Source: Pseudomonadota bacterium (GTDB lineage: Bacteria; Pseudomonadota; Gammaproteobacteria; Burkholderiales; Burkholderiaceae). Taken from it: 15,419 bases of DNA. The first letter of the stretch is position 1. Every line of letters starts with the position of its first letter. The stretch covers positions 1-15,419 of the forward strand of contig JAEZQX010000407.1 in NCBI GenBank assembly GCA_023441105.1, read 5' to 3'. A program made the position numbers and the translations under genes. Shown here piece after piece: positions 6,016-12,508 of the stretch. The notes beneath the pieces are model-generated. The model worked only from the letters and a program-made list of their open reading frames with translations, was not told the DNA's origin and did no database searches.

Positions 6016-6075
6016 GCCTAACGCCAGAATTAAGCCGCGCCGCGAAGCGGCGTCGGCTTGAATGAATTGTTAGGC
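6016..6075 (-). repeat. attC site, short type (60 bp)
   Basis: Left core gcctaac (6016-6022) and right core gttaggc (6069-6075) flank the standard arms. The left part reads gccagaatt rather than gcctgaatt, a one-base variant outside the stem. Confidence 0.95.
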
Positions 6076-6079
6076 GCCA

Positions 6080-6397
6080 TCAGAGGCCGAGCCTGCGCTT
6101 TGCCCACGCAGCGCCTGCTGCACTCAACATATCTTTCCAAGAGCCAAATGAAGACTCGGAGCGGATAAACGCATCGAGCTTGTCCTCCGGTATGGCCTCG
6201 AACTCTGCTTGCGAGTTGGCATTAAAGCCGCTCGCCTCGAAGAGCTGGTCAGCGTCAGCAAAGCGGGTGTGCTGGGAAACAAAGGCCGGAGTGAGAACGT
6301 CTGTGAGCGAGACAGAATGTGTCCCGTCTAGCTCCTTGGCATTCTTGGCAAGTTGGTCGAGCTTCTTACTGAGTTGGTCGAGGCCTTTAATGGGCAT
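6080..6397 (-). CDS. Hypothetical cassette protein, 105 aa
   Basis: This is a soluble protein. Residues 6-25 (LDQLSKKLDQLAKNAKELDG) form an amphipathic, coiled-coil-like helix. The rest contains acidic helical segments and an aromatic patch (SSFGSWKDML, residues 82-91) and ends in a basic tail (KRRLGL). I recall similar uncharacterised proteins in arrays and phage-like regions, without a function. The ATG at 6395-6397 is chosen because a near-perfect AAGGAGCT lies four bases upstream; an in-frame ATG nine codons earlier has no ribosome site. The TGA stop at 6080-6082 lies just past the attC core. Confidence 0.8.
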   Translation of the reverse strand: MPIKGLDQLSKKLDQLAKNAKELDGTHSVSLTDVLTPAFVSQHTRFADADQLFEASGFNANSQAEFEAIPEDKLDAFIRSESSFGSWKDMLSAAGAAWAKRRLGL

Positions 6398-6401
6398 TGG
6401 G

Positions 6402-6409
6402 AGCTCCTT
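6402..6409 (-). promoter_or_regulatory. Strong Shine-Dalgarno AAGGAGCT
   Basis: On the minus strand AAGGAGCT ends four bases before the ATG at 6397. It decides the start of the 105-aa cassette gene against the upstream in-frame ATG at 6424. Confidence 0.75.
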
Positions 6410-6439
6410 TTTCCAAGTTGCCAAGTTGTCTGGTATGGC

Positions 6440-6496
6440 GCCTAACGCTTGAGTTAAGCGGCGGCGCAGCCGTCCGCCTTGAACGAGTTGTTAGCC
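6440..6496 (-). repeat. attC site, 57 bp variant
   Basis: Cores gcctaac (6440-6446) and gttagcc (6490-6496) flank arms taagcggcggcg and cgtccgcctt around gcagc. The arms are a divergent form of the main family, with a different loop-proximal stem. Confidence 0.93.
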
Positions 6497-6946
6497 ACCC
6501 ACGGCGACCTCTGATTTTTGAACGGCTGTGGTAATCACCTCGACAAGTGGATGTGCCAAAGCTAGTTTGAGCGGTATGCGCGAATTTTTGTTAGTGCTTG
6601 CAATTTCCCAAGCGGCATCGTGGGGCAGTAAATATGCCTCTACGACGTCCAGAGCAGGACTAAAGATGACGCCGGCGAGCCACGCGAACTCTCCCCGCTT
6701 TTTGGCCGGAATCTCGATGCGTGCCTCAGCACGCCCGTCTCGTGGGAGCGTGCGAGAGCGCACCTCAACTTTTCCGCGCTTTGCGCACAGGACGTCGTAA
6801 CCGCGAACAACGCCGCTGACGTTGCGAGAAGCACCCAAGGTGCTGGCTATAAGGAGCTCGGCATAGCCGGCCTCGTCGCGTATGCCATGCGCCTCAAGTT
6901 CTTCGCGAATGGCAGCTAGTTTCTGTAGTAGGGCTTTTATGGTCAT
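6491..6946 (-). CDS. Cassette protein with possible PD-(D/E)XK-like core, 151 aa
   Basis: After an N-terminal helix (about residues 5-20), the protein has YAELLIA (Glu30), then GYDVLCAKRGKVEVRSR, with Asp51 and Glu61-x-Arg63. A helix with Glu followed by D-x9-E-x-K/R on two strands is the layout of the PD-(D/E)XK nuclease fold, and of the small uncharacterised domains (DUF6998-like, as I remember) that resemble it. Here Arg replaces the catalytic Lys, so activity is doubtful. The ATG at 6944-6946 stands only about ten bases inside the cassette with no visible Shine-Dalgarno. The TAA stop is in the attC core at 6491-6493. It could be a defence or DNA-processing protein. That is a guess from motif layout. 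Confidence 0.72.
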   Translation of the reverse strand: MTIKALLQKLAAIREELEAHGIRDEAGYAELLIASTLGASRNVSGVVRGYDVLCAKRGKVEVRSRTLPRDGRAEARIEIPAKKRGEFAWLAGVIFSPALDVVEAYLLPHDAAWEIASTNKNSRIPLKLALAHPLVEVITTAVQKSEVAVGG

Positions 6947-6950
6947 TGAT

Positions 6951-7062
6951 GGCTAACACCTGAGTTAAGCCGACTTGCGTAGCGAAGCCGACAACATGGC
7001 AAGCTTTTTCTGCCATGTTGTTGGTGTAGCGAAGCAAGTTCGGCTTGAACGAATTGTTAGCT
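6951..7062 (-). repeat. attC site, long type (112 bp) with extra hairpin
   Basis: Cores ggctaac (6951-6957) and gttagct (7056-7062) flank the ccgacttgc / gcaagttcgg outer arms. The inner stem ccgacaacatggca / tgccatgttgttgg pairs with one wobble position. It is the attC of the cassette nearest attI. Confidence 0.95.
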
Positions 7063-7860
7063 GCCGCCCGTATCGCTGAAGACACCGAGCAGCTTTCTTA
7101 ATGTATCCGACGAGTAATGTATTTTACTGGGCGTTTCGGGCAGAGGCGGCGGGGCATCGGATGATCGCAGAGTCTCCGTGAGGCCGCTGGTGCTCCCGTA
7201 AATTGGTGCTTTGACCGTGAGCGCCTGTGGGCTTGGGAGCGAGCCGCGAAGAGTCTTATAGATGAGCACTGCGTTCAGCAGAGCCAAGTCCTTTCCGGGA
7301 TGCATGCCGTCCTCAGCGAGCCACGTAAGCTCGGGCGCTGTTCTACGCAGCTGCTGCAGTTTTTCGGACACCTCGATGTATGGAATTCCTGCCTCTGCGG
7401 CAGCAGATGCCTCCTCTTTGACCAAGCGCTTGGAGACATCGGGACGAGGCTGATACGTGCCCAATAGCACAACGTCCACGTCTTTTTCTTTGGCAAGAGC
7501 GGCCAAGGCTTTGATTGCTTGTCGTGATTGAGCGCAAGAGTCGGGGGCAAAAGCACAGATCAAATCGCCGCCGCGCTCCTGAAGAACGAGCGTTGTGTAC
7601 TTTTTTTCCCTAAGCGCTCGCGCCACAGATCCATCGGAGACCCGTTGAGTCAGCGTCGCTCCACCCTTCACTATCATGTCACTAGCGATAGGCACCCCGT
7701 CGGCCTCGGTCAGCGCAGAGAAGACTGCGGGGACGTTCCCAACATACGTAAGGCTATTGCCGACGAAAAGTACCCTCTCTGGCGGTTTCGGCGAAGTCGG
7801 CGCGCTACATGACGCACAGATCAGGAGGATGGACAAAGCTAGAAGATTGGGTATGCGCAT
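7057..7860 (-). CDS. SGNH/GDSL-hydrolase-like lipoprotein, 267 aa
   Basis: Residues 1-17 form a signal sequence ending at a probable lipobox (ICAS before Cys18), so the protein is likely lipid-anchored in the envelope. The mature part shows SGNH-hydrolase blocks: FVGNSLTYVGN with nucleophile Ser36 (block I), KGGATL near 65-70 (block II), LQERGGD at 93-99 near block III, and EDGMHPG with Asp184 and His187 (block V). The canonical GxND of block III is not clear. These enzymes cleave esters such as acetyl or acyl groups on glycans or lipids. The ATG at 7858-7860 is chosen because it begins the signal sequence; the upstream in-frame extension runs through attI. The TAA stop is in the attC core. 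As the first cassette it would get the most transcription from Pc. Confidence 0.83.
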   Translation of the reverse strand: MRIPNLLALSILLICASCSAPTSPKPPERVLFVGNSLTYVGNVPAVFSALTEADGVPIASDMIVKGGATLTQRVSDGSVARALREKKYTTLVLQERGGDLICAFAPDSCAQSRQAIKALAALAKEKDVDVVLLGTYQPRPDVSKRLVKEEASAAAEAGIPYIEVSEKLQQLRRTAPELTWLAEDGMHPGKDLALLNAVLIYKTLRGSLPSPQALTVKAPIYGSTSGLTETLRSSDAPPPLPETPSKIHYSSDTLRKLLGVFSDTGGS

Positions 7861-7870
7861 AGGTTTGGTA

Positions 7871-7935
7871 CAGCTAACTACAAATAGCCCCCAGATCCGG
7901 GGTGTTGCGCCCATCGTTCAGGAATTCGCACGCCT
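7871..7935 (-). other. attI: attI recombination site (approximate extent)
   Basis: On the minus strand GTTAGCT (complement of agctaac at 7872-7878) is the only core-type site between intI and the first cassette, and it forms that cassette's left boundary at 7877/7878. attI sites of known integrons reach about 50-60 bp from the core towards intI, so the right limit given here is approximate. Confidence 0.7.
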
Positions 7936-7941
7936 GGTCAA
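7913..7941 (-). promoter_or_regulatory. Candidate cassette promoter Pc
   Basis: On the minus strand TTGACC (complement at 7936-7941) is followed after 17 bases by AACGAT (complement at 7913-7918). The -35 matches five of six consensus bases; the -10 is weak (three of six). Transcription would start near 7905 and read through attI into the first cassette. Position and direction are as expected for Pc, but this is by eye only. Confidence 0.45.
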
Positions 7942-8034
7942 GCGGATTTCCTTCGTCGCATCAAGCAGTTCCCTGCTACCGCCTTCCGCCAGTGTGGGCG
8001 AGGCTGGTCGGCGACCGGGCCGAATCGAGGGCGT

Positions 8035-9132
8035 ATGAGTTACGCAGCTGGAAACGGGGGCGTACCAGGCGGGGAAGCCGGCGGGCAGCGCCCGCGCCTG
8101 TTCGACGAAGTTCGCCGGCAGATACGGCTCAGGCACTACAGCCTGCGCACGGAGCAGGCTTACCTGGCGTGGATCCGGCGGTTCATCCTCGCCAGCGGCA
8201 GGCGCCATCCACGCGACCTCGGGGGAACGGAAGTGGAGGCGTTCCTCAGTGGGTTGGCGGTGGAGGGGCACGTTGCGGCGGGGACGCAGAACCAGGCGCT
8301 TTCCGCGCTGTTGTTCCTCTACCGCGTCGTGCTGGGGGTGGAGTTGCCGTGGATGGAGGGCATCGTCCGCGCCAAGCGTCCGCGGCGGGTACCGGTCGTG
8401 CTGTCGCGGGACGAGGTGAAGCGGCTTTTGGCCTGCATGGAAGGGCGGCCGTGGCTGCTGGCGAATCTTCTTTACGGCACCGGCATGCGGCTGATGGAAG
8501 CCCTGCGCTTGCGGGTCAAGGATGTCGATTTCGCGCGCAACGAGATCTGCATCCGCGATGGCAAGGGCGGCAAGGACCGGCGTACCGTGCTGCCGCGAAG
8601 CCTGGTGGAACCCCTCCAGCGGGAGGTCGAACGGGCCGGGACGCTCCATGTGGCCGACCTGGCGGCGGGGTGCGGCGAGGCACGCCTGCCCCATGCGCTC
8701 GCACGCAAGTACCCGCGTGCCGGGCGGGACTTCGGTTGGCAGTTCGTGTTCCCTTCTGCAAATCGTTCGCTCGATCCCCTCGATGGCGTTGAACGCAGGC
8801 ACCACTTCGACGATGCGATCCTTGCCCGCGCCCTGAAGCGCGCGCGGCGTGCGGCAGGGATCGTGAAGCCACTCAGCGCGCACACTCTGCGCCATTCGTT
8901 CGCGACCCACCTGCTGGAGGGCGGCTACGACCTGCGCACGATCCAGGAACTCCTTGGTCACAAGGACGTCTCGACCACGCAGATCTACACGCACGTGCTG
9001 AATCGGGGCGGGCGGGGCGTGAGCAGTCCGCTGGATCGCGGAGCCCGTGCTGCGGGGTCGATCAAGCGCGACCTTCGGGCGCGGCGCTACGGCAGTCGGT
9101 CGTACTGGGGCAAGCCGTCGGCAACGGCGTAG
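8035..9132 (+). CDS. intI: Integron integrase (tyrosine recombinase), intact
   Basis: IntI recombines attC x attI and attC x attC. It acts on the folded bottom strand of attC. The 365-residue protein has the N-terminal core-binding domain (about 22-107), then the catalytic residues Arg152 (TGMR), Lys180 (GKGGKDR), His283 and Arg286 (SAHTLRHSF), His309 (LLGHK) and Tyr318 (TTQIYTH). The extra segment specific to integron integrases is present at about 221-245 (LARKYPRAGRDFGWQFVFPS). The ATG at 8035 has GAGG just upstream. The C-terminus beyond VLNRGGRGVSSPLD runs about 30 residues longer than usual and overlaps the next gene convergently by 46 bp. The gene diverges from the array. No clear LexA site was seen in the 157 bp upstream. 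Many Xanthomonas copies are broken; this one looks complete. Confidence 0.97.
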   Translation: MSYAAGNGGVPGGEAGGQRPRLFDEVRRQIRLRHYSLRTEQAYLAWIRRFILASGRRHPRDLGGTEVEAFLSGLAVEGHVAAGTQNQALSALLFLYRVVLGVELPWMEGIVRAKRPRRVPVVLSRDEVKRLLACMEGRPWLLANLLYGTGMRLMEALRLRVKDVDFARNEICIRDGKGGKDRRTVLPRSLVEPLQREVERAGTLHVADLAAGCGEARLPHALARKYPRAGRDFGWQFVFPSANRSLDPLDGVERRHHFDDAILARALKRARRAAGIVKPLSAHTLRHSFATHLLEGGYDLRTIQELLGHKDVSTTQIYTHVLNRGGRGVSSPLDRGARAAGSIKRDLRARRYGSRSYWGKPSATA

Positions 9133-9473
9133 TAGTCGCCCTTTTCCCCGACGAAGACGTGCAGCTCGGTCTTCGTGCCGGTCGCGCCATCGAACGCACC
9201 CATGGCGATGCCGATCCAGTCGCGGGCGGGCGGGTCGAAGAACAGGGGGCTGCCGCAGGTGGCGCAGAAGCCGCGGCGGACCCGGTCCGAGGAGTGGTAC
9301 CAGGTGACGTGGTCGCTACCCCCGACCTGCAGCGCGGCGCGGGGAACGTCGGTGCTGACGAAGTAGTGGCCGGAGGACTTGCGGCATTGCCGGCAGTGGC
9401 AGGCGTCGGGCGCCTTGAGTTCGGCCGTCACGGTGAAGCGGACGGCGCCGCAGAGGCAGGATCCGGCTTTCAT
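9087..9473 (-). CDS. GFA (CENP-V-like) family zinc protein, 128 aa
   Basis: Cys6 and Cys8 (CLCG), Cys25/27/30 (CHCRQC) and Cys70/73 (CATCG) are the zinc ligands of the GFA domain, named after a glutathione-dependent formaldehyde-activating enzyme. Most members are of unknown substrate, so a role in glutathione-adduct or aldehyde handling is possible only. Length is typical for a single-domain member. The start ATG at 9471-9473 has no clear Shine-Dalgarno. The TAG stop at 9087-9089 overlaps the 3' end of intI on the opposite strand. This gene marks the return to ordinary chromosome. Confidence 0.9.
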   Translation of the reverse strand: MKAGSCLCGAVRFTVTAELKAPDACHCRQCRKSSGHYFVSTDVPRAALQVGGSDHVTWYHSSDRVRRGFCATCGSPLFFDPPARDWIGIAMGAFDGATGTKTELHVFVGEKGDYYAVADGLPQYDRLP

Positions 9474-9539
9474 GGGGGTGGTGGGGAGGTCGATTGGCTA
9501 TTCGCGTGATCGTGCAGCACGTCGGCCATCGTGCCAAGA

Positions 9540-9585
9540 GAGCCCCATGCGCCCCCGGCACCTTCCCCCGCTACGCAGGGGAATG
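9540..9585 (+). repeat. Diverged direct repeat, copy 1
   Basis: It begins agccccatgc and contains ggcaccttccc and gcaggggaa. The ttcccc/ggggaa pair can form a small hairpin. A second copy lies at about 9798-9846. Confidence 0.6.
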
Positions 9586-9610
9586 GAATGCAGCGCACCG
9601 GTTGTTCGCG

Positions 9611-9683
9611 GTCGCGCACAGGGTGCGCTCCTACATGCGCTTTTTTAATGCACGCGGCGTGCAGGAGCCGACCCTGTGGGCGA
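9611..9683. repeat. REP-like inverted doublet
   Basis: gtcgcgcacagggtgcgctcctac at 9611-9634 is the reverse complement of the 'gtaggagcgcaccctgtgcgcgac' type of repeat. A second, diverged copy (gcaggagccgaccctgtgggcga) follows at 9661-9683 in the opposite orientation, with a T-rich spacer. The arrangement resembles REPIN doublets. Confidence 0.65.
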
Positions 9684-9797
9684 TCCGGATCGTACGTCGG
9701 TGGTGCGGGTATTGAGCCGAGGCGCCAGGTCGCGGCGTTCGCCGGGACGACGGCAGTTGGGGCGCTTCAATCCGGAACTCGCGTTTCGTGCGAAAAG

Positions 9798-9846
9798 CGC
9801 CCCATCCGCCTCGGCACCTTCCCGCCCCGGCGCAGGGGAACGGACA
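9798..9846 (+). repeat. Diverged direct repeat, copy 2
   Basis: It begins cgccccatcc and shares ggcaccttccc and gcaggggaacgga with the copy at 9540-9585. Confidence 0.6.
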
Positions 9847-9914
9847 GGCGCCGCCACCGGAAACCGACGTCTACCAACCCGTCCTGCACCCCGGCCTCCG
9901 CATCAATCGGTAGC

Positions 9915-9948
9915 CCCTATTCCCTATTCCCTATTCCCTATTCCCATT
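9915..9948 (+). repeat. Heptamer tandem repeat CCCTATT
   Basis: Four perfect CCCTATT units (9915-9942) are followed by CCCATT. On the minus strand (GGGAATA units) the array encodes the last residues (NGNRE) and the stop codon TAG of the S9 peptidase gene. Confidence 0.9.
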
Positions 9949-12408
9949 CTTCAGATTCGTCTCGAACAGCTTCAGGATGCGCTTGTATTCGTCGAGCCAG
10001 GAGTCGGCGTGGACGAAGCCGTGGCGCTCGAGCGGATAGCCGGCGAGTTCGAAGTCGTCCTTGTGCAGTTCGATCAGGCGCTGGTACAGGCGCACCGAAT
10101 CCTCGAACAGCACGTTGTCGTCGATCATGCCGTGGCAGATGAGGAGCGCGCCCTGGAGGCCGTCGGCGAACTCGATCGGGGAGGATCGCTCGTAGGCGAT
10201 CGGATCCACCTGCGGGGTGTTGAGGATGTTGGCGGTGTACTCGTGGTTGTACTGCGCCCAGTCGGTGACCGGGCGCAGGGCGGCGCCGGCCTGGAACACG
10301 TCGGGCGCCTTGAACATCGCCATCAGCGCCATGAAGCCGCCGTAGGAACCGCCGTAGAGGCCCACGCGCCCGGGATCGGCGGCGGCGTTCTCCTGCAGCC
10401 AGTGCACGCCGTCGACCAGGTCTTCCAGTTCCGGCGTGCCCATCTGGCGGTAGATCGCGGTGCGCCAGTCGCGCCCGTAGCCCTCGCTGGCGCGGTAGTC
10501 CATGTCGAGCACGACGTAGCCTCTCTCCGCCAGCAGGTTGTGGAACATCTGCTCGCGGAAGTAGGCCGGGAAACCGAGGTGCACGTTCTGCAGGTAGCCG
10601 GCGCCGTGCACGAACAGCACCGCGGGGTACTTGCGCGACGGATCGAAGTCGCGTGGCGCGTAGAACTTGGCGTAGATCGGCTGCTTCGCATGCGAGGAGG
10701 GCACCTCGACGATGCGCGGGGCGATCCACTCCATCGCCTTGTACTCGGCGGTGCGCGTGTCGGTCAGCTCGCGCGGCGTGCCGCCCGCGCTGTCCAGCAC
10801 CGCGAGCTGCGCGGGCAGGTAGGACTTCGAGTGCACCACCGCCAGGCGGCTGCCGTCGGGCGACAGGGCGAACTGCTCCACCGCCTGCAGCCGGGTGACG
10901 CGCTGCAGTTCGCCGCCGCCTGCCGGCACGCGATAGACGTCGTAGGCATACGGCGCCTCGCGGTTGGCGCGCAGGTAGAACCACTGCCCGTCCGGCGACT
11001 GCACCGGCATGGAGACTTCGAAGCGGCCGTGCGTCAGCGCCGTCGCCTTGCCGCCGGGCCGCAGGGCATAGAGCTGCGAATAGCCGGATTCTTCCGACAC
11101 GTACCAGAGCGTGGCGTTGTCCCGCGCCCAGCCGAATTCGTTGAAGTTCCAGTTGATCCACGCCGGATCGGTGAGGCGGTGCTGCGACGCCAGCGTGCCC
11201 TTGTCGAAATCGACGGTGGCGATCCAGCGGTCCTTGTTGTCGATGGCGCGGATCTGGATGGCGAGCTGCGTGCCGTCCTGGCTCCACGCGATGCCACCGC
11301 CTCCGCCGTCCTCGGAATCGGAGACGATGCGCACGGGGCGCAGCGCGGGCTTGCCGTCCTGCTTGTCCTTCTTCTTCTCCTGCGAGGGCTTGCCGGCGCC
11401 GTTCGACCCGGCCTTCGCGTCGCCATCGGCGGCGGCCGCCCGCTCGCGGATCAGCTCGGCGTTTTCTTTGCGGACCGCCGCGAGCGGGTCGTCACCGATG
11501 CCGGGAAGGCCATCGAAGGCGAGCGGCTGCTGCGTGTGGTGCACCAGGTCCAGCAGGCGCAGGGACTGCGGCGCCGGCGCGTTGCGGCCGACGCGCACGC
11601 GCTCGTCTTCCTGTTCCTCGTAGCCCGACTCGGTGACGAAGCGCTGCAGCTTGCCTTTGCGCCCGCCCTCGTATCCCTTGGGCGAGGTCACCACCAGCAG
11701 CCAGCGGCCGTCCGGCGACAGCGAGGAGGCTTCGATCGTGACGTCGTCGCCCAGGTAAAAAGGCAGCGGCGCGCGTGTCGGGTCGCCCTTGGCGAAGGCG
11801 TCGTCGTGCGCCTTCTTCGCCTCGCGGTCGGCCTTGATGTAGCGCAGGGTGGAAAAGAGGCGCAGCTGCATCGCTTCGAGGTCGTCCGGCTTCTTCGCCT
11901 CCGGATCCTTGTCGGCCTTGACCACGGCCGCGAGGCCGCCGACGCCGCTCGCGAGGTCATGCACGTACCAGTCGCTGCCGCTGCGGTACTGCAGCGCGCG
12001 GCCGTCGGCGGAAAACTGCGGCGAGGCTTCCGCCTGCGGCGTGCGCGTCACCTGCTGCAGCCGTCCGCTGCGGACGTCACGCACGAACACGTCGCCATTG
12101 CGGACGAAGGCGGCTCGGGTATGGCTGCGGTCGAACACGGCTTCGCCGTCCGCCCCCGCCATGGCCTGCGGATCGACCACCTGGTCGCGGCCCTCGCCGA
12201 GGTCGATCCGGTGCAGGTCGCGCACCGGAGAACCCGCCTGCTTCAGGCGGTAGTAGAGGGCACGGCCGTCCACGCTCCAGTACGGCTGCTGCACCGGCGG
12301 GCCGATCCAGTCGGGGTCGGCCATGGCCTGCCCGATCGTGACCGCGCGCGCGGGAGCGGCAAGCAGGGTGGCGAAGGTGACGAAGCAGGCAACGAGCACG
12401 CGATGCAT
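9931..12408 (-). CDS. Secreted S9-family prolyl-oligopeptidase-like peptidase, 825 aa
   Basis: Residues 1-22 are a Sec signal peptide (MHRVLVACFVTFATLLAAPA...), so the enzyme acts in the periplasm or outside. A long beta-propeller region with WD-like 'SPDGRW' blades (for example LSPDGRWLLVV, QSPDGQWFYL, ALSPDGSRLAVV) leads to the C-terminal alpha/beta hydrolase domain. That domain has GGSYGG with nucleophile Ser688, HGMIDDNV with Asp763 and ERHGF with His796, in the order of dipeptidyl-peptidase IV type enzymes. A charged, low-complexity insert (about 328-353, SQEKKKDKQDGK) interrupts the propeller. The ATG at 12406-12408 is chosen for the signal peptide and GGAGAT upstream; the open frame extends about 77 codons further without support. 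The stop lies in a heptamer repeat. It cleaves peptides, substrate unknown. Confidence 0.93.
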   Translation of the reverse strand: MHRVLVACFVTFATLLAAPARAVTIGQAMADPDWIGPPVQQPYWSVDGRALYYRLKQAGSPVRDLHRIDLGEGRDQVVDPQAMAGADGEAVFDRSHTRAAFVRNGDVFVRDVRSGRLQQVTRTPQAEASPQFSADGRALQYRSGSDWYVHDLASGVGGLAAVVKADKDPEAKKPDDLEAMQLRLFSTLRYIKADREAKKAHDDAFAKGDPTRAPLPFYLGDDVTIEASSLSPDGRWLLVVTSPKGYEGGRKGKLQRFVTESGYEEQEDERVRVGRNAPAPQSLRLLDLVHHTQQPLAFDGLPGIGDDPLAAVRKENAELIRERAAAADGDAKAGSNGAGKPSQEKKKDKQDGKPALRPVRIVSDSEDGGGGGIAWSQDGTQLAIQIRAIDNKDRWIATVDFDKGTLASQHRLTDPAWINWNFNEFGWARDNATLWYVSEESGYSQLYALRPGGKATALTHGRFEVSMPVQSPDGQWFYLRANREAPYAYDVYRVPAGGGELQRVTRLQAVEQFALSPDGSRLAVVHSKSYLPAQLAVLDSAGGTPRELTDTRTAEYKAMEWIAPRIVEVPSSHAKQPIYAKFYAPRDFDPSRKYPAVLFVHGAGYLQNVHLGFPAYFREQMFHNLLAERGYVVLDMDYRASEGYGRDWRTAIYRQMGTPELEDLVDGVHWLQENAAADPGRVGLYGGSYGGFMALMAMFKAPDVFQAGAALRPVTDWAQYNHEYTANILNTPQVDPIAYERSSPIEFADGLQGALLICHGMIDDNVLFEDSVRLYQRLIELHKDDFELAGYPLERHGFVHADSWLDEYKRILKLFETNLKNGNRE

Positions 12409-12508
12409 GCGGATCTCCGGGACGGCAAAACGCACAGCATATCGAGCCACCGCCACGGCTGGCGCGGGCCGGAAGTCAGGCCGGAAGGCAACGCGGCGCG
12501 GGGTTCGC

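Larger units (their letters stand above)
1..9132. mobile_element. Chromosomal integron: intI plus a 15-cassette array
   Basis: The block consists of an intact integron integrase gene at the right end, an attI core at about 7878 and a leftward array of gene cassettes. Each cassette is a single minus-strand gene, or none, followed by an attC site. Boundaries, taken at the A/C step of each left core (minus strand G^TT), fall near 569/570, 1052/1053, 1643/1644, 2079/2080, 2471/2472, 3444/3445, 3697/3698, 4180/4181, 4747/4748, 5117/5118, 5667/5668, 6021/6022, 6445/6446, 6956/6957 and 7877/7878. The left limit lies at or beyond position 1. The head-to-tail orientation, the divergent intI and the many non-resistance genes of unknown function fit a sedentary chromosomal integron of the Xanthomonas type rather than a class 1 mobile integron. 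No transposon ends or sul1/qacE parts were seen. Confidence 0.95.
9474..9930. other. Intergenic region, mosaic of short repeats, no gene
   Basis: This 457-bp stretch has no credible gene. It holds two diverged copies of a repeat containing ggcacctt-ccc...caggggaa (about 9540-9585 and 9798-9846), an inverted pair of REP-like elements (9611-9683), a piece resembling the common 'cgccgggacgacgg' repeat (about 9740-9753), and the start of a CCCTATT tandem array. It separates the 5' end of the GFA gene from the 3' end of the S9 peptidase gene, so the GFA promoter should lie in its left part. No strong promoter was picked by eye. Confidence 0.7.

Noticed and set aside
7878..8034. LexA (SOS) site upstream of intI
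   Set aside because: No CTGT-N8-ACAG-like or other LexA palindrome was found by eye, so SOS control of this integrase is not supported here.
7902..8792. 296-codon plus-strand frame overlapping intI
   Set aside because: It is a shifted frame of intI with arginine/alanine/glycine-rich composition; intI itself has all catalytic residues.
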